Assembly: GCA_944381405.1 (NCBI GenBank)
Contig: CALWLA010000017.1
Coordinates: 1-49,675 of the forward strand
Direction: 5' to 3'
Length of the DNA: 49,675 nt
From: an uncultured Lachnospiraceae bacterium
GTDB taxonomy: Bacteria > Bacillota > Clostridia > Lachnospirales > Lachnospiraceae
Of this stretch, positions 15,543 through 23,846 are shown piece by piece. The notes beneath the pieces are model-generated. The model saw only the letters and a program-made list of their open reading frames with translations. It ran no database searches and was not told where the DNA came from. How positions within the stretch are numbered: position 1 is the first letter of the stretch; each line of letters starts with the position of its first letter. Position numbers and translations under genes: made by a program.

Positions 15543-16093
15543 CAGTCGATCAAACCAATGTTCTGGAACGGCTGAAGCCGAAACCATACCTTTCCTATAA
15601 TATTCTCCAGCCGCACGTTTCCGATATTGATAAAGCGGCTGTCCTCCGAGGAGTCTCCGTTGTCCCCCAGAAGGAAGTACTCTTCCTCTCCAAGGGTCAC
15701 CGGGGTTTCCGCAAGTCCCGGCAGGGACAGTACCCCGATGCGGGGATCCTCCAATCTCTGGTCGTTGATGTAAACGGAGCCGGATACGATCTGCAGCTTA
15801 TCCCCCGGCAGGCCGACGACGCGCTTTACATTTTGCTGGCCCGTGTCCTCCCGCTCAAAAACCACCACATCAAAACGCTCCGGCGTACCCAGATCATAGG
15901 CAAGCCGGTTTACCAGACAGATATCCCCCGCCTCCAGGGTGGGGGACATGCTGTGTCCGTTTATGATGGTCTGGTTCAGGAAGCCGTAAACCAGAAACCA
16001 GGCGAAGGCTGCCGCCACGATGATGTCTGTGATCCAGTGCACCACGCTTCTCAGCCTCGAATTGTCCTCGTATGTATATAAATCAAATCCCAT
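15542..16093 (-). CDS. lepB: Signal peptidase I
   Basis: A 183-residue protein with one membrane helix (about residues 18-40) and the S26 catalytic motifs: Ser48 in GHSMSPTL and Lys90 in VKRVVGLPGD, then LLGDNGDSSEDSR. It cleaves secreted and membrane preproteins outside the membrane. Its place between rplS and rbgA is the usual one in Clostridia. Paralogues are possible elsewhere. Confidence 0.94.
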   Translation of the reverse strand: MGFDLYTYEDNSRLRSVVHWITDIIVAAAFAWFLVYGFLNQTIINGHSMSPTLEAGDICLVNRLAYDLGTPERFDVVVFEREDTGQQNVKRVVGLPGDKLQIVSGSVYINDQRLEDPRIGVLSLPGLAETPVTLGEEEYFLLGDNGDSSEDSRFINIGNVRLENIIGKVWFRLQPFQNIGLID

Positions 16094-16106
16094 GCCGCAT
16101 ATTCTA

Positions 16107-17015
16107 TCATATTTGCGCCGTGCTTTGCAAGCCGCCCCGCCGGAGTCTCAGAGATCCGGATACCAGGATCCGGGACTTGGAAAAGGCGCCGCCGAACTCT
16201 CCGTCCAGAGTCCAGGCAAGCTCGTCACCTGAAAACAGGAATTCCCGTCCCTGCCGGTACAGGATCAGCGGGGACTGAACGCTGCCGGAAAGCACGGATT
16301 CCAACAGGGTATTCAGCTCCGAAAGCTTCTGGGGCCTGCGGATCAGCAGAAGCTCAAACTTTCCGTCATCCAGTCTGGTCTCGTTTTTTACCAGGGACTT
16401 CATTCCCGCCACGGACATGGAATTGGTCACAAGTCCCAGGATAAACTCTCCGGTGATCCGCTCCCCGTCCACTTCCACCGTAACAGAAAGGGGTCTGAGC
16501 TCAGAGATGGACTTGATTCCGTTCATGACGTAGGCCAGATAGCCGAAGGCGTTCTTGGTCCGCTGAGGGGTCTTGTAGGCCACGTCCGTAAAGAGCCCGA
16601 AGCCCGCCACATACATGAAATAACGGTCCTCAAGCCTCCCTGCGTCCAGGCTGACGGTCTCCTCCGAGATGCTGGCGGCAAGGGCCTCCTCCGGTTCTGT
16701 GGGGATGCCGATGCTCCTGGCAAAATCATTGGTGGTGCCTGCGGGAAGATAGCCGAAAGGAAGGACAGGTCCCTTTTTCAGCATGGCGTTGGCGCAGGCA
16801 TTGATCATGCCGTCCCCTCCGCTGACCACAAGGAAGGTGTCCGGCTCTGCCATGGACAAGGCTTCGGTGAGATCGTCCCCTTTTTCCGTGAGATACACTG
16901 CGGGAAGGAAGCCCTTTGCCCTGTAAAACTGCAGCATCTTAAGGAGCCGGTCTCCGGAAAGCCCCCGGCCGGATTTCGGATTGCATATCAGCAGAAGTTT
17001 CTTTAACATCTTCAT
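16107..17015 (-). CDS. Diacylglycerol/lipid kinase family protein (YegS/DagK-like)
   Basis: A 302-residue DAGK-catalytic protein: ICNPKSGRG at the N-terminus, VVSGGDGMINACANAM (the GGDG nucleotide motif, near residue 63) and LPAGTTNDFARSIG. It would phosphorylate a diacylglycerol or related lipid at the membrane; DgkB-type enzymes recycle diacylglycerol from lipoteichoic acid synthesis. The lipid substrate is not shown by sequence. It follows the rplS terminator, and signal peptidase I starts 13 bp later. Confidence 0.88.
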   Translation of the reverse strand: MKMLKKLLLICNPKSGRGLSGDRLLKMLQFYRAKGFLPAVYLTEKGDDLTEALSMAEPDTFLVVSGGDGMINACANAMLKKGPVLPFGYLPAGTTNDFARSIGIPTEPEEALAASISEETVSLDAGRLEDRYFMYVAGFGLFTDVAYKTPQRTKNAFGYLAYVMNGIKSISELRPLSVTVEVDGERITGEFILGLVTNSMSVAGMKSLVKNETRLDDGKFELLLIRRPQKLSELNTLLESVLSGSVQSPLILYRQGREFLFSGDELAWTLDGEFGGAFSKSRILVSGSLRLRRGGLQSTAQI

Positions 17016-17073
17016 TCCCTTCCTCCCTCTGCCATGTCCTTTGCGGCATCGGGCCCCATCCTTTCGCAGGATG

Positions 17074-17106
17074 CAGAAAAGGCCCCGGGAAAGTTCCCGA
17101 AGCCCT
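17074..17106 (-). terminator. Terminator of rplS
   Basis: On the minus strand a 12-bp stem (with G-U pairs) around a 4-base loop is followed by TTTTCTG, just past the L19 stop. Confidence 0.75.
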
Positions 17107-17117
17107 GTTTCCGTTTC

Positions 17118-17468
17118 TTATCTGATCAGCTCTTTTACCTTTGCAGCCTTGCCGATCCTGTCGCGCAGATAGAAAAGCTTAGCGCGTCTTACCTTACCTC
17201 TTCTTACAACCTCGATCTTCGCAACGAAGGGGCTGTGGGTCGGCCAGGTCTTTTCTACGCCTACGCCGTTGGAGAGCTTTCTTACGGTGAAGGTCTCTCT
17301 TGCGCCGTGTCCCTGTCTCTGGATAACGGTACCCTCGAAAATCTGGATACGCTCGCGGTTACCCTCTCTGATCAGGTTGTGAACTCTGATGGTGTCGCCT
17401 ACCGAGAAATCCGCCAGCGCTTCTTTTCTGAGCTGTTCGTTCTCGATCTTCTCAATGATCTCGTGCAT
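17118..17468 (-). CDS. rplS: 50S ribosomal protein L19
   Basis: A 116-residue L19 of standard length ([22 protein letters not shown], then [10 protein letters not shown], ending [12 protein letters not shown]). It lies at the subunit interface. It has its own strong promoter and terminator here and so forms a single-gene unit, although trmD often adjoins it; the CorC-type gene separates them. Confidence 0.96.
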   Translation of the reverse strand: MHEIIEKIENEQLRKEALADFSVGDTIRVHNLIREGNRERIQIFEGTVIQRQGHGARETFTVRKLSNGVGVEKTWPTHSPFVAKIEVVRRGKVRRAKLFYLRDRIGKAAKVKELIR

Positions 17469-17577
17469 GTCTGTTCCTCCTTAAAATGATCTGACGTTCT
17501 TAACGCATGTTCGCGGCAGCGGACCGTCGTGCTTTTAATATGATGGAAAGGGGAAAATCCCCTGACGCAACTTATGT

Positions 17578-17606
17578 ATCATATCACGGGGAAAGGGTTT
17601 CGTCAA
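17578..17606 (-). promoter_or_regulatory. SigA-type promoter of rplS
   Basis: TTGACG (17606-17601), 17-bp spacer and TATGAT (17583-17578). The -35 and spacer lie inside the last codons of the CorC-type gene. The 110-nt leader that follows contains a GGGGA/TCCCC hairpin and could be an L19 leader. Confidence 0.8.
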
Positions 17607-18855
17607 GCTTGAAAATGCGAACCTTTTCCACGCGGGTTTCGTTGGCAGCCTCGATGACAAACCGCAGATCTCCCTGCTGAATGCTTTCCCCCTGATTCGG
17701 GAGATGCTCAAAAAGCCCTGTCAGATAGCCGCCGATGGAATCGTAATCCTCCGACTCCAGCTCCGTTCCCAGAATCTCGTTGAGATCGTTCAGCTTCATG
17801 GAGCCTTCCACCAGATACTCGTTTTCCGCAACCCGGATCCTGCTGATCTCCTCTTCCTCGTCCACGTCGTATTCGTCATGGATGTCGCCGACGATCTCCT
17901 CCAGCATATCCTCCAGGGTGATCATGCCTACGCAGGAACCGTATTCGTTCAGCACGATGGCCACGTTGCTGGAGGATTTTTTCATCTCGTTCAAAAGCTT
18001 TGTCACCTTTTTCAGCTCAAAGGTGTAAAGGGGCTCCCGCAGAAGGGACCGGAGGTCGAAATGCTCCGGAGAGCCCTTCAGGAAAACGTCCTTGATGTTC
18101 AGGATACCGATGATGTTGTCCGTATCCTCTTCGTAAACCGGCATACGGGTGTATTTTTCCTCCCGGAATACCTGGATCATTTCCTGGTAATCCGAGTCCA
18201 CGTCGATGCAGACCATATCCACCCTGGGAATCATGATGTCCTTGGCCGCCTGATCCCCGAAATCGAACACGTTGGTGATCATCTTCTTTTCATCGGTCTG
18301 GATGACTCCCTCCTCGTGGCTCATATCCACGATGGTCCGAAGCTCCTCCTCGGTGATGGTCTCCTGCTTCTTTCCGTTATCCAGCCGCAAAAGCTTCCGG
18401 ATGCCGCCGGAAAGGATGTTGATGACGTAGATCACCGGCGTCAGGATCCGCATCAGAAGATAAATGATGCCCGCTACCCCCATGGAAAGCCGGTCGGCGT
18501 TCTGGGAGGCGATGCCCTTAGGGGTGATCTCTCCGAACAGAAGCACCAGAAGGGTTATGATACCGGTGGAAACACCCACCGCCTTGCTGCTGAAGGTATT
18601 GGTGGCAAAGACCGTCACCAGCGCGGAAGCGCTCATGTTCACCAGGTTGTTTCCGATGAGGATGGCGCTGAGCATTTTCGGCTGATTTTCATTGACCTTA
18701 AGCACCGTCGCCGCCCTCCGGTCCCCGTTGTCCGACAGATTTTTCATGCGGATCTTGTTGCAGGCCATAAGGGCTGTTTCCGATGCTGAAAAGAAGGCGG
18801 ACAATCCTAGAAGCACTACGATAGCCGCAAGCTGTAAGACGCTTTCTCCCTCCAT
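17584..18855 (-). CDS. CNNM/CBS-domain CorC-HlyC family membrane protein
   Basis: A 423-residue protein: DUF21/CNNM membrane domain (about residues 1-190, with SAFFSASETALMA), a CBS-domain pair (about 205-325, IPRVDMVCID, then YTRMPVYEED and VLNEYGS) and a C-terminal CorC_HlyC domain (about 340-420). The family is linked to magnesium or cobalt efflux and is sometimes called hemolysin-like; ion specificity is not visible. It sits between trmD (5-bp gap) and rplS, so it interrupts a core ribosomal cluster. Confidence 0.9.
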   Translation of the reverse strand: MEGESVLQLAAIVVLLGLSAFFSASETALMACNKIRMKNLSDNGDRRAATVLKVNENQPKMLSAILIGNNLVNMSASALVTVFATNTFSSKAVGVSTGIITLLVLLFGEITPKGIASQNADRLSMGVAGIIYLLMRILTPVIYVINILSGGIRKLLRLDNGKKQETITEEELRTIVDMSHEEGVIQTDEKKMITNVFDFGDQAAKDIMIPRVDMVCIDVDSDYQEMIQVFREEKYTRMPVYEEDTDNIIGILNIKDVFLKGSPEHFDLRSLLREPLYTFELKKVTKLLNEMKKSSSNVAIVLNEYGSCVGMITLEDMLEEIVGDIHDEYDVDEEEEISRIRVAENEYLVEGSMKLNDLNEILGTELESEDYDSIGGYLTGLFEHLPNQGESIQQGDLRFVIEAANETRVEKVRIFKLDETLSP

Positions 18856-18860
18856 ATTTT

Positions 18861-19625
18861 TTAATTTCCTCCTAATTCCTGTTCCGCCAAAAGTCCTCTG
18901 AGATAAGCCTGCTCCTTTTCCGTAAGCCGTGCCTTCGGCAGAAGATCAGGGCGGAACCGCAGGGTCCGTTCGATGGATTGCTCCCTGCGCCATTTTTCCA
19001 CATTTCCGTGATGTCCGGAAAGCAGGATCTCCGGTACCCGCAGATCCCGGTAGACCTCAGGTCTCGTATATTGGGGATACTCCAGAAGCCCGTCGTGAAA
19101 GGTCTCGATATCCGCAGACTCCTCCTTCCCCAGGACCCCTGGCACCAGCCGGGAGATGCAGTCCATCATCACCATGGCAGGAAGCTCTCCCCCGGTAAGG
19201 ACATAATCTCCGATGGAGACGTTTTCCGTCTCCAGCAAGGTCAGGGCCCGCTCGTCAACGCCCTCATAGTGTCCGCACAGAAAGATCAGATTCTCCTCTC
19301 CGGCAAGTTCCTCTGCATAGCTCTGGTCAAAGACCCGGCCCTGGGGGGTCAGATAGATGACCCTGGGCTTTTTTTCCGCTCCCTGCCGCCGGATTCGTTC
19401 CAGAAGGGCCTCATAGCAGTCGCAGATGGGCTGGGCCTGCATCACCATGCCTGCCCCGCCGCCGTAGGGCGCGTCGTCCACATGACCGTGACGTTCGTTT
19501 GTATAATCCCGGATGTTCACCGCTTCCACGGAAATGGCGCCCTTTGCCATGGCTCTGCCCGTAATGCTCTGGGACATTCCCTGGAGGATCATCTCCGGAA
19601 AAAGGGTCATAACGTAAAAATTCAT
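18861..19625 (-). CDS. trmD: tRNA (guanine-N1)-methyltransferase TrmD
   Basis: A 254-residue SPOUT methyltransferase from ATG 19625 (MNFYVMTLFPEM, the family's typical start), with YGGGAGMVMQ, CGHYEGVDER and SIGDYVLTGGEL, the trefoil-knot S-adenosylmethionine site. It methylates G37 of several tRNAs and prevents frameshifting. It begins 4 bp after the rimM stop. Confidence 0.95.
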   Translation of the reverse strand: MNFYVMTLFPEMILQGMSQSITGRAMAKGAISVEAVNIRDYTNERHGHVDDAPYGGGAGMVMQAQPICDCYEALLERIRRQGAEKKPRVIYLTPQGRVFDQSYAEELAGEENLIFLCGHYEGVDERALTLLETENVSIGDYVLTGGELPAMVMMDCISRLVPGVLGKEESADIETFHDGLLEYPQYTRPEVYRDLRVPEILLSGHHGNVEKWRREQSIERTLRFRPDLLPKARLTEKEQAYLRGLLAEQELGGN

Positions 19626-19629
19626 ATAT

Positions 19630-20142
19630 TTACAGATCAGCAAGGCCGTCCAGGATGTGAACGGTCATTCTGTTGTTTTCGATGTCCACTTCCCTGATGC
19701 AGTCCCGGATGGCCGGAAGCATCAGATCCTTCTTGCCCTCCCGTTTCACGAGATACACGTCGTTGGCGCCGGTTTCCAGCACATCCTTCACCTGTCCCAC
19801 CGGCTCGCCCTCTTCCGTCACCACCTCCATACCGATGATGTCGGCGATGTAATACTCGTTTTCGGAAAGTTCCTCTCCCTGGCTGCGGTCGATGTAAAGC
19901 TCGCCGCCCCTGAGGAGCTCCGCGTCGTTCATGCTGTCGATTCCCTCAAACTTCAGGATCACCAGATTTTTGAAATATCTGGCCTCCTGGATCCTGAGCC
20001 GTTCCTTTCTGGGACCGTTTTTCAGCATGACCTCTTCGATCTCATTAAATCTAAGAGGAGAGTCGGTTGTTGGATAAACCTTTACCTCTCCTCTTATGCC
20101 ATGAGTCCTGGTAATAACGCCTACTCTTAAATCCGCGTTCAT
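19630..20142 (-). CDS. rimM: Ribosome maturation factor RimM
   Basis: A 170-residue RimM with the N-terminal beta-barrel (RVGVITRTHGIRGEVKVYPTTD) and the PRC-barrel C-terminal half (YYIADIIGMEV, then GANDVYLV, MLPAIRDCI). It helps assemble the 30S head around S19. Coupled with trmD downstream and khpA upstream. Confidence 0.95.
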   Translation of the reverse strand: MNADLRVGVITRTHGIRGEVKVYPTTDSPLRFNEIEEVMLKNGPRKERLRIQEARYFKNLVILKFEGIDSMNDAELLRGGELYIDRSQGEELSENEYYIADIIGMEVVTEEGEPVGQVKDVLETGANDVYLVKREGKKDLMLPAIRDCIREVDIENNRMTVHILDGLADL

Positions 20143-20169
20143 TTATCGTCCTCACTTCAAATCCGGTTA

Positions 20170-20400
20170 TCAGTCGCCGATATCCACGACTACCTTTATT
20201 TTTCCTCTCGAAGCCGCTGCGTTCAGCACCTGGCGCAGGGCCTTGGCGATGCGGCCTGACTTGCCGATCACCTTACCCATATCCTCCTGGGCCACCCTGA
20301 GCTTCAGCACGAGAAGATCCTCCTTGTGCACCTCGGTCACCACGACTTCCTCCGGATGATCCACCAGTGACTTTGCCATCACTTCAAGCAATTCCTTCAT
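20170..20400 (-). CDS. khpA: KH-domain RNA-binding protein KhpA (YlqC)
   Basis: A 76-residue protein with one KH domain containing the GxxG loop (GKSG in MGKVIGKSGRIAKALRQ). KhpA forms dimers with KhpB and binds many RNAs, affecting cell size and division in Firmicutes. It sits between rpsP and rimM as usual. Confidence 0.94.
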   Translation of the reverse strand: MKELLEVMAKSLVDHPEEVVVTEVHKEDLLVLKLRVAQEDMGKVIGKSGRIAKALRQVLNAAASRGKIKVVVDIGD

Positions 20401-20442
20401 AAGCCACCTCGTATTCTTATGCAGAAAGACTGCAGACAGGAT

Positions 20443-20688
20443 TTACTTGGAAATGCCTGCGATCTTTAAAAGCTTTGCAACGGTTTCCGTGGGCTGTGCG
20501 CCGGTTCCAAGCCACTTCTTTGCAGCCTCTGCGTCGATCTTGATCACGCTGGGCTCCTGGTTGGGATCATAGTAACCGATCTCCTCGATGAATCTGCCGT
20601 TTCTGGGGGAACGGGAATCTGCCACGATCACTCTGTAAAAGGGCTTTTTCTTCTGACCAAGTCTTCTTAATCTGATTTTAACTGCCAT
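20443..20688 (-). CDS. rpsP: 30S ribosomal protein S16
   Basis: An 81-residue S16 ([29 protein letters not shown]). It stabilises the 30S body. It is first in the rpsP-khpA-rimM-trmD-CorC run, 42 bp before khpA, with a good ribosome site. Confidence 0.97.
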   Translation of the reverse strand: MAVKIRLRRLGQKKKPFYRVIVADSRSPRNGRFIEEIGYYDPNQEPSVIKIDAEAAKKWLGTGAQPTETVAKLLKIAGISK

Positions 20689-20728
20689 GTTCTGCTCTCC
20701 TTAAAAATGATTGATTTAGATGTATATA

Positions 20729-20745
20729 AAAGCCTCCAGGGCTTT
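20729..20745 (-). terminator. Weak terminator after ffh
   Basis: On the minus strand AAAGCC pairs with GGCTTT around CTGGA, followed by TATAT. It lies between ffh and rpsP; a second hairpin (AGGACC/GGTCCT, near 20774-20788) precedes it. The short T tract makes this tentative. Confidence 0.4.
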
Positions 20746-20813
20746 CATACCTGTTATAACAAGCTTTGCATAAGGACCTGCGGGTCCTCTGTTCCCGGGC
20801 GTTCCTCAGTTCC

Positions 20814-22190
20814 TTAAAAAGGAAGCTTCAGTCCCTTTAAGGGATTTCCTCCGCCCATACCCGGAAGGCCGCCGAAGAGTCCCTTGTTTTTTTTGCCCAT
20901 TATGCCGCCCATCTGCTTCATCAGCTTCTGCATCTGCTCGAACTGCTTCACCAGACGGTTCACCTCGGCGATATCGCTTCCGGAGCCCCGGGCGATCCGC
21001 TGCTTTCTGGAGGGGTTCAGGAGCTTGGGATTGAGCCGTTCCTCCTTCGTCATGCTGAGGATGATGGCCTCCACCCGGTTCATCTGGCTTTCGTCGATGG
21101 CGTCGGCATTGATGCCGTTCATGCCGGGCATCATGCTCATGATGGCGGAAAGGCCCCCCAGCTTTTTCATCTGGCGCATCTGCTCCAGGAAATCCTCATA
21201 GGTAAATTCGCCCTTTCGGAGGTTTTTGGCCGCTTCCTTCTGTTTTTCCAGGTCCACCTCTTCCTGAGCCTTTTCGATGAGGGAAAGGATATCTCCCATG
21301 CCCAGGATACGGGAAGCCATGCGGTCCGGATAAAACTCCTGCAGATCCGAAAGTTTTTCTCCCATACCGGCGAAATAGATCGGCTTCTGGGTCACGGCCC
21401 GGATGGAAAGGGCCGCGCCGCCTCGGGTATCGCCGTCCAGCTTTGTGACGATGATGCCGTCGATGCCAACCTTTTCTGAAAACATGGAGGCCACGTTCAC
21501 CGCATCCTGTCCGGTCATGGCGTCCACCGTCAGCACCGTCACATCCACCGGGACCGCCGCCTTGATGTCTGAAAGCTCCTGCATCATATCCTCGTCGATA
21601 TGAAGCCGTCCCGCCGTATCCAGGATCAGGACGTTTGCGCCCGTTTCCTTTGCCCTGCGCAGAGCTTCCTCAGCGATCTTCGGAGGCGCCGTGTCGGTGC
21701 CCATGGAAAATACCGGAAGGCCGAGCTTTTCTCCGTTTACCTCCAGCTGGCGGATGGCCGCAGGCCTGTAGATGTCACAAGCTGCCAGCAGCACGTTCCT
21801 GCCCTTGGCCTTGAACTTGGCTCCCAGCTTTGCGGCGGTGGTGGTCTTACCTGCGCCCTGCAGGCCCACCATCATGATGACGGTGACCTCGTCCGAAGGC
21901 TTGAGCTTGAGCTCCGCAGGCTCTCCGCCCATCAGGCTTATGAGCTCCTCGTTGACGATCTTGATCACCATCTGGGCCGGGGTCAGGCTGTTCAGCACCT
22001 CTTCCCCCACTGCCCTGGCTTCCGTGTCCTTGATGAACTTCTTGACGATCTTGAAGTTCACGTCCGCTTCCAGAAGCGCCAGCTTGACCTCCTTCATGGC
22101 TGCATGGACGTCCTCTTCCGTGAGCCGTCCCTTGCCCCGAAGGTTCCGGAAAATGTTCTGCAGTTTTTCGGATAAACTTTCAAATGCCAT
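20814..22190 (-). CDS. ffh: Signal recognition particle protein Ffh
   Basis: A 458-residue SRP54: N domain (1-90), G domain with GLQGAGKTTTAAKLG, DTAGRLHID and TKLDGDTRGG, and a methionine-rich M domain (about 300-458) that binds SRP RNA and signal peptides. It targets nascent membrane and secreted proteins to FtsY, which is encoded nearby. Coupled with ylxM upstream (8-bp gap). Confidence 0.96.
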   Translation of the reverse strand: MAFESLSEKLQNIFRNLRGKGRLTEEDVHAAMKEVKLALLEADVNFKIVKKFIKDTEARAVGEEVLNSLTPAQMVIKIVNEELISLMGGEPAELKLKPSDEVTVIMMVGLQGAGKTTTAAKLGAKFKAKGRNVLLAACDIYRPAAIRQLEVNGEKLGLPVFSMGTDTAPPKIAEEALRRAKETGANVLILDTAGRLHIDEDMMQELSDIKAAVPVDVTVLTVDAMTGQDAVNVASMFSEKVGIDGIIVTKLDGDTRGGAALSIRAVTQKPIYFAGMGEKLSDLQEFYPDRMASRILGMGDILSLIEKAQEEVDLEKQKEAAKNLRKGEFTYEDFLEQMRQMKKLGGLSAIMSMMPGMNGINADAIDESQMNRVEAIILSMTKEERLNPKLLNPSRKQRIARGSGSDIAEVNRLVKQFEQMQKLMKQMGGIMGKKNKGLFGGLPGMGGGNPLKGLKLPF

Positions 22191-22198
22191 GGTATGCC

Positions 22199-22447
22199 TT
22201 ACTCTCCGTCCGTTTCCTCTGAAAGCTTCTTTTCCAACAGATGGAGCTTTTCTTCATATCCCTCCAGCTGCCGGTCACACCGCCGGATCAGGTCATGTAC
22301 CCCCTGACGGCTGATGCCGTACTGCTCCGCAAGCTCTGAGAGGGACATATCATCGTTGACCAAAAGGCCATAGATCTCCCGCTGGTGATCCGTCAAAAGC
22401 TCTCCGTATAGATCAAATAACATGCCCTGTCTTACGATTTTTTCCAT
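22199..22447 (-). CDS. ylxM: YlxM-type SRP-associated helix-turn-helix protein
   Basis: An 82-residue protein from ATG 22447 (MEKIVRQGMLFDLYGELL). It has the sigma-70 region 4-like helix-turn-helix (LTDHQREIYGLL, then SLSELAEQYGISRQGVHDLIRR). YlxM modulates the SRP GTPase in Gram-positive bacteria. The later of two possible starts is chosen because a perfect promoter lies immediately upstream and would exclude the longer form. Confidence 0.92.
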   Translation of the reverse strand: MEKIVRQGMLFDLYGELLTDHQREIYGLLVNDDMSLSELAEQYGISRQGVHDLIRRCDRQLEGYEEKLHLLEKKLSEETDGE

Positions 22448-22457
22448 AACATGCGCT

Positions 22458-22486
22458 ATTATACAGACAAAAGAAAGGGGTGTCAA
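22458..22486 (-). promoter_or_regulatory. Consensus SigA promoter of ylxM-ffh
   Basis: Perfect TTGACA (22486-22481), 17-bp spacer, perfect TATAAT (22463-22458). The start site would be about 8 nt from the ylxM ATG, so the leader is extremely short. The -35 lies within the inverted repeat at 22478-22505. Confidence 0.85.
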
Positions 22487-22505
22487 GTAGTTTTTCTTGA
22501 CACCC
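22478..22505 (-). terminator. Inverted repeat overlapping the ylxM promoter: terminator or operator
   Basis: A perfect 10-bp inverted repeat, GGGTGTCAAG/CTTGACACCC with an 8-base loop, followed on the minus strand by CCTTTCTTTTG. It probably ends the transcript of the CLC gene. Its 3' arm contains the TTGACA of the ylxM promoter. Confidence 0.6.
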
Positions 22506-22562
22506 ACAGACCCTCAGAAAGTCTTTTTTTTCTCCCCAGAGGAGCCGGAAGCTCCGGCTGGC

Positions 22563-23846
22563 TCAATGGGTAGTGGTATTGATGAACTCCGCCCTGGTCT
22601 TGGAATACATGATCCGCTGGGAGGAATAAAGGCCGCTGTAGCCGGAAAAACAGTAGGCCACGGCGATCACCAGGCTGTAAAAAGGCATGGCCTCCGGAGA
22701 CAGCATCTCCAGGGCGATCAGCAGGGTGGAGATGGGACAGTTGGTGGCCCCTGCAAAGACGCCCGCCAGGCCGCAGGCCGCGCAGAGCTCCGGAGAAAAT
22801 CCCAAGAGGTTCCCGAAGGCGCAGCCCATGGATGCGCCGATGCAGAACACCGGGACGATCTCGCCTCCCTTGAATTTGCCTCCCAGGGCAATGGCCGTAA
22901 ACAGCATCTTCAACAGAAAAGTCTCGTAGGGAATGCTGCCTGCCAGGGAAGCCTCGATGATCCCCATACTGGTTCCCTCGTACCGGTCAGTGCCGCACAG
23001 CAAGGTCAAAAGGATAAAGAGCCCCGAGGCCGCAAGGATCCGCAGATAGGAGTTTTCCGTGAGCCTTCCGTAAAGCCGGTTGGCAAGCTTCAGAAGCCCG
23101 CAGAAGGCCATGGCGCAGAGGCCACAGAGGATCCCCAGAAGGATCATGACCGCCGCGGCATGGAGGCTGAAGGCCGGGATCTCCTGAACGGCAAAGCTTT
23201 CAAAATTCACTCCCAGGCTCAGGGAAATGTAATAGCCCGTAAAGGAAGCCAGGACGCAGGGCACCAGGGCGGAAAAGTGCATGATGCCGATGGAGATCAC
23301 CTCGATGGGGAATACCGCCGCCGCCACCGGCGTGCCGAATACCGCGGCGAACACGGCGCTCATGCCTGCCATGACGCCGATCTTCCGGTCCTTTTCATCA
23401 AAAGCCAGGGCGCTCCCGAGAGATCCTCCAAGGCCGCCGCCGATCTGCAGGGCCGCTCCCTCTCTGCCAACGGAAGCGCCCGTCAGATGGGACAGCACCG
23501 TGGACACGAAGATCAGAAAGGGGATCTGCCGGTCTACGGGCTTGTCTCCCGTCACCGCCTCCAGCACCAGATTGGTGCCCCGGTTTCCCTTTTCGTGGAA
23601 GACCTCATGCAGGAATACGATGAGGAGTCCTGCAAGGGGCATGCAGAAAAGGAGCCAGGGATGGAGGGTGCGGGTCTCTGTTGCCCACTGGATCAGTTTT
23701 ACAAAGGCCGCTCCGATGAATCCTCCCGCCAGTCCGCAGATCACTGAAAAAAAAGTCCACTTGATAAAATAGCTCAGATTTTCTGAAAGTCCGCCCAGAA
23801 AACGCTTCCAGGCCTCTGTAATATCCGTTTTCACAGGGAGCCTCAT
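22563..23846 (-). CDS. CLC-family antiporter, fluoride (CLC-F/EriC-F) type
   Basis: A 427-residue CLC protein with about ten membrane segments. The pore motif is GASVGREGAALQIGGGLG; the chloride-type motif is GREGP, while GREG without the proline and followed by a LQIG-like stretch is typical of the fluoride-exporting branch. The gating glutamate is kept. Later motifs include VPVFCIGASMG and FAGATNCPIS. It would export fluoride in exchange for protons. It overlaps ftsY by 4 bp, so it is part of the smc-ftsY transcript; no fluoride riboswitch is seen. Chloride specificity remains possible. Confidence 0.8.
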   Translation of the reverse strand: MRLPVKTDITEAWKRFLGGLSENLSYFIKWTFFSVICGLAGGFIGAAFVKLIQWATETRTLHPWLLFCMPLAGLLIVFLHEVFHEKGNRGTNLVLEAVTGDKPVDRQIPFLIFVSTVLSHLTGASVGREGAALQIGGGLGGSLGSALAFDEKDRKIGVMAGMSAVFAAVFGTPVAAAVFPIEVISIGIMHFSALVPCVLASFTGYYISLSLGVNFESFAVQEIPAFSLHAAAVMILLGILCGLCAMAFCGLLKLANRLYGRLTENSYLRILAASGLFILLTLLCGTDRYEGTSMGIIEASLAGSIPYETFLLKMLFTAIALGGKFKGGEIVPVFCIGASMGCAFGNLLGFSPELCAACGLAGVFAGATNCPISTLLIALEMLSPEAMPFYSLVIAVAYCFSGYSGLYSSQRIMYSKTRAEFINTTTH

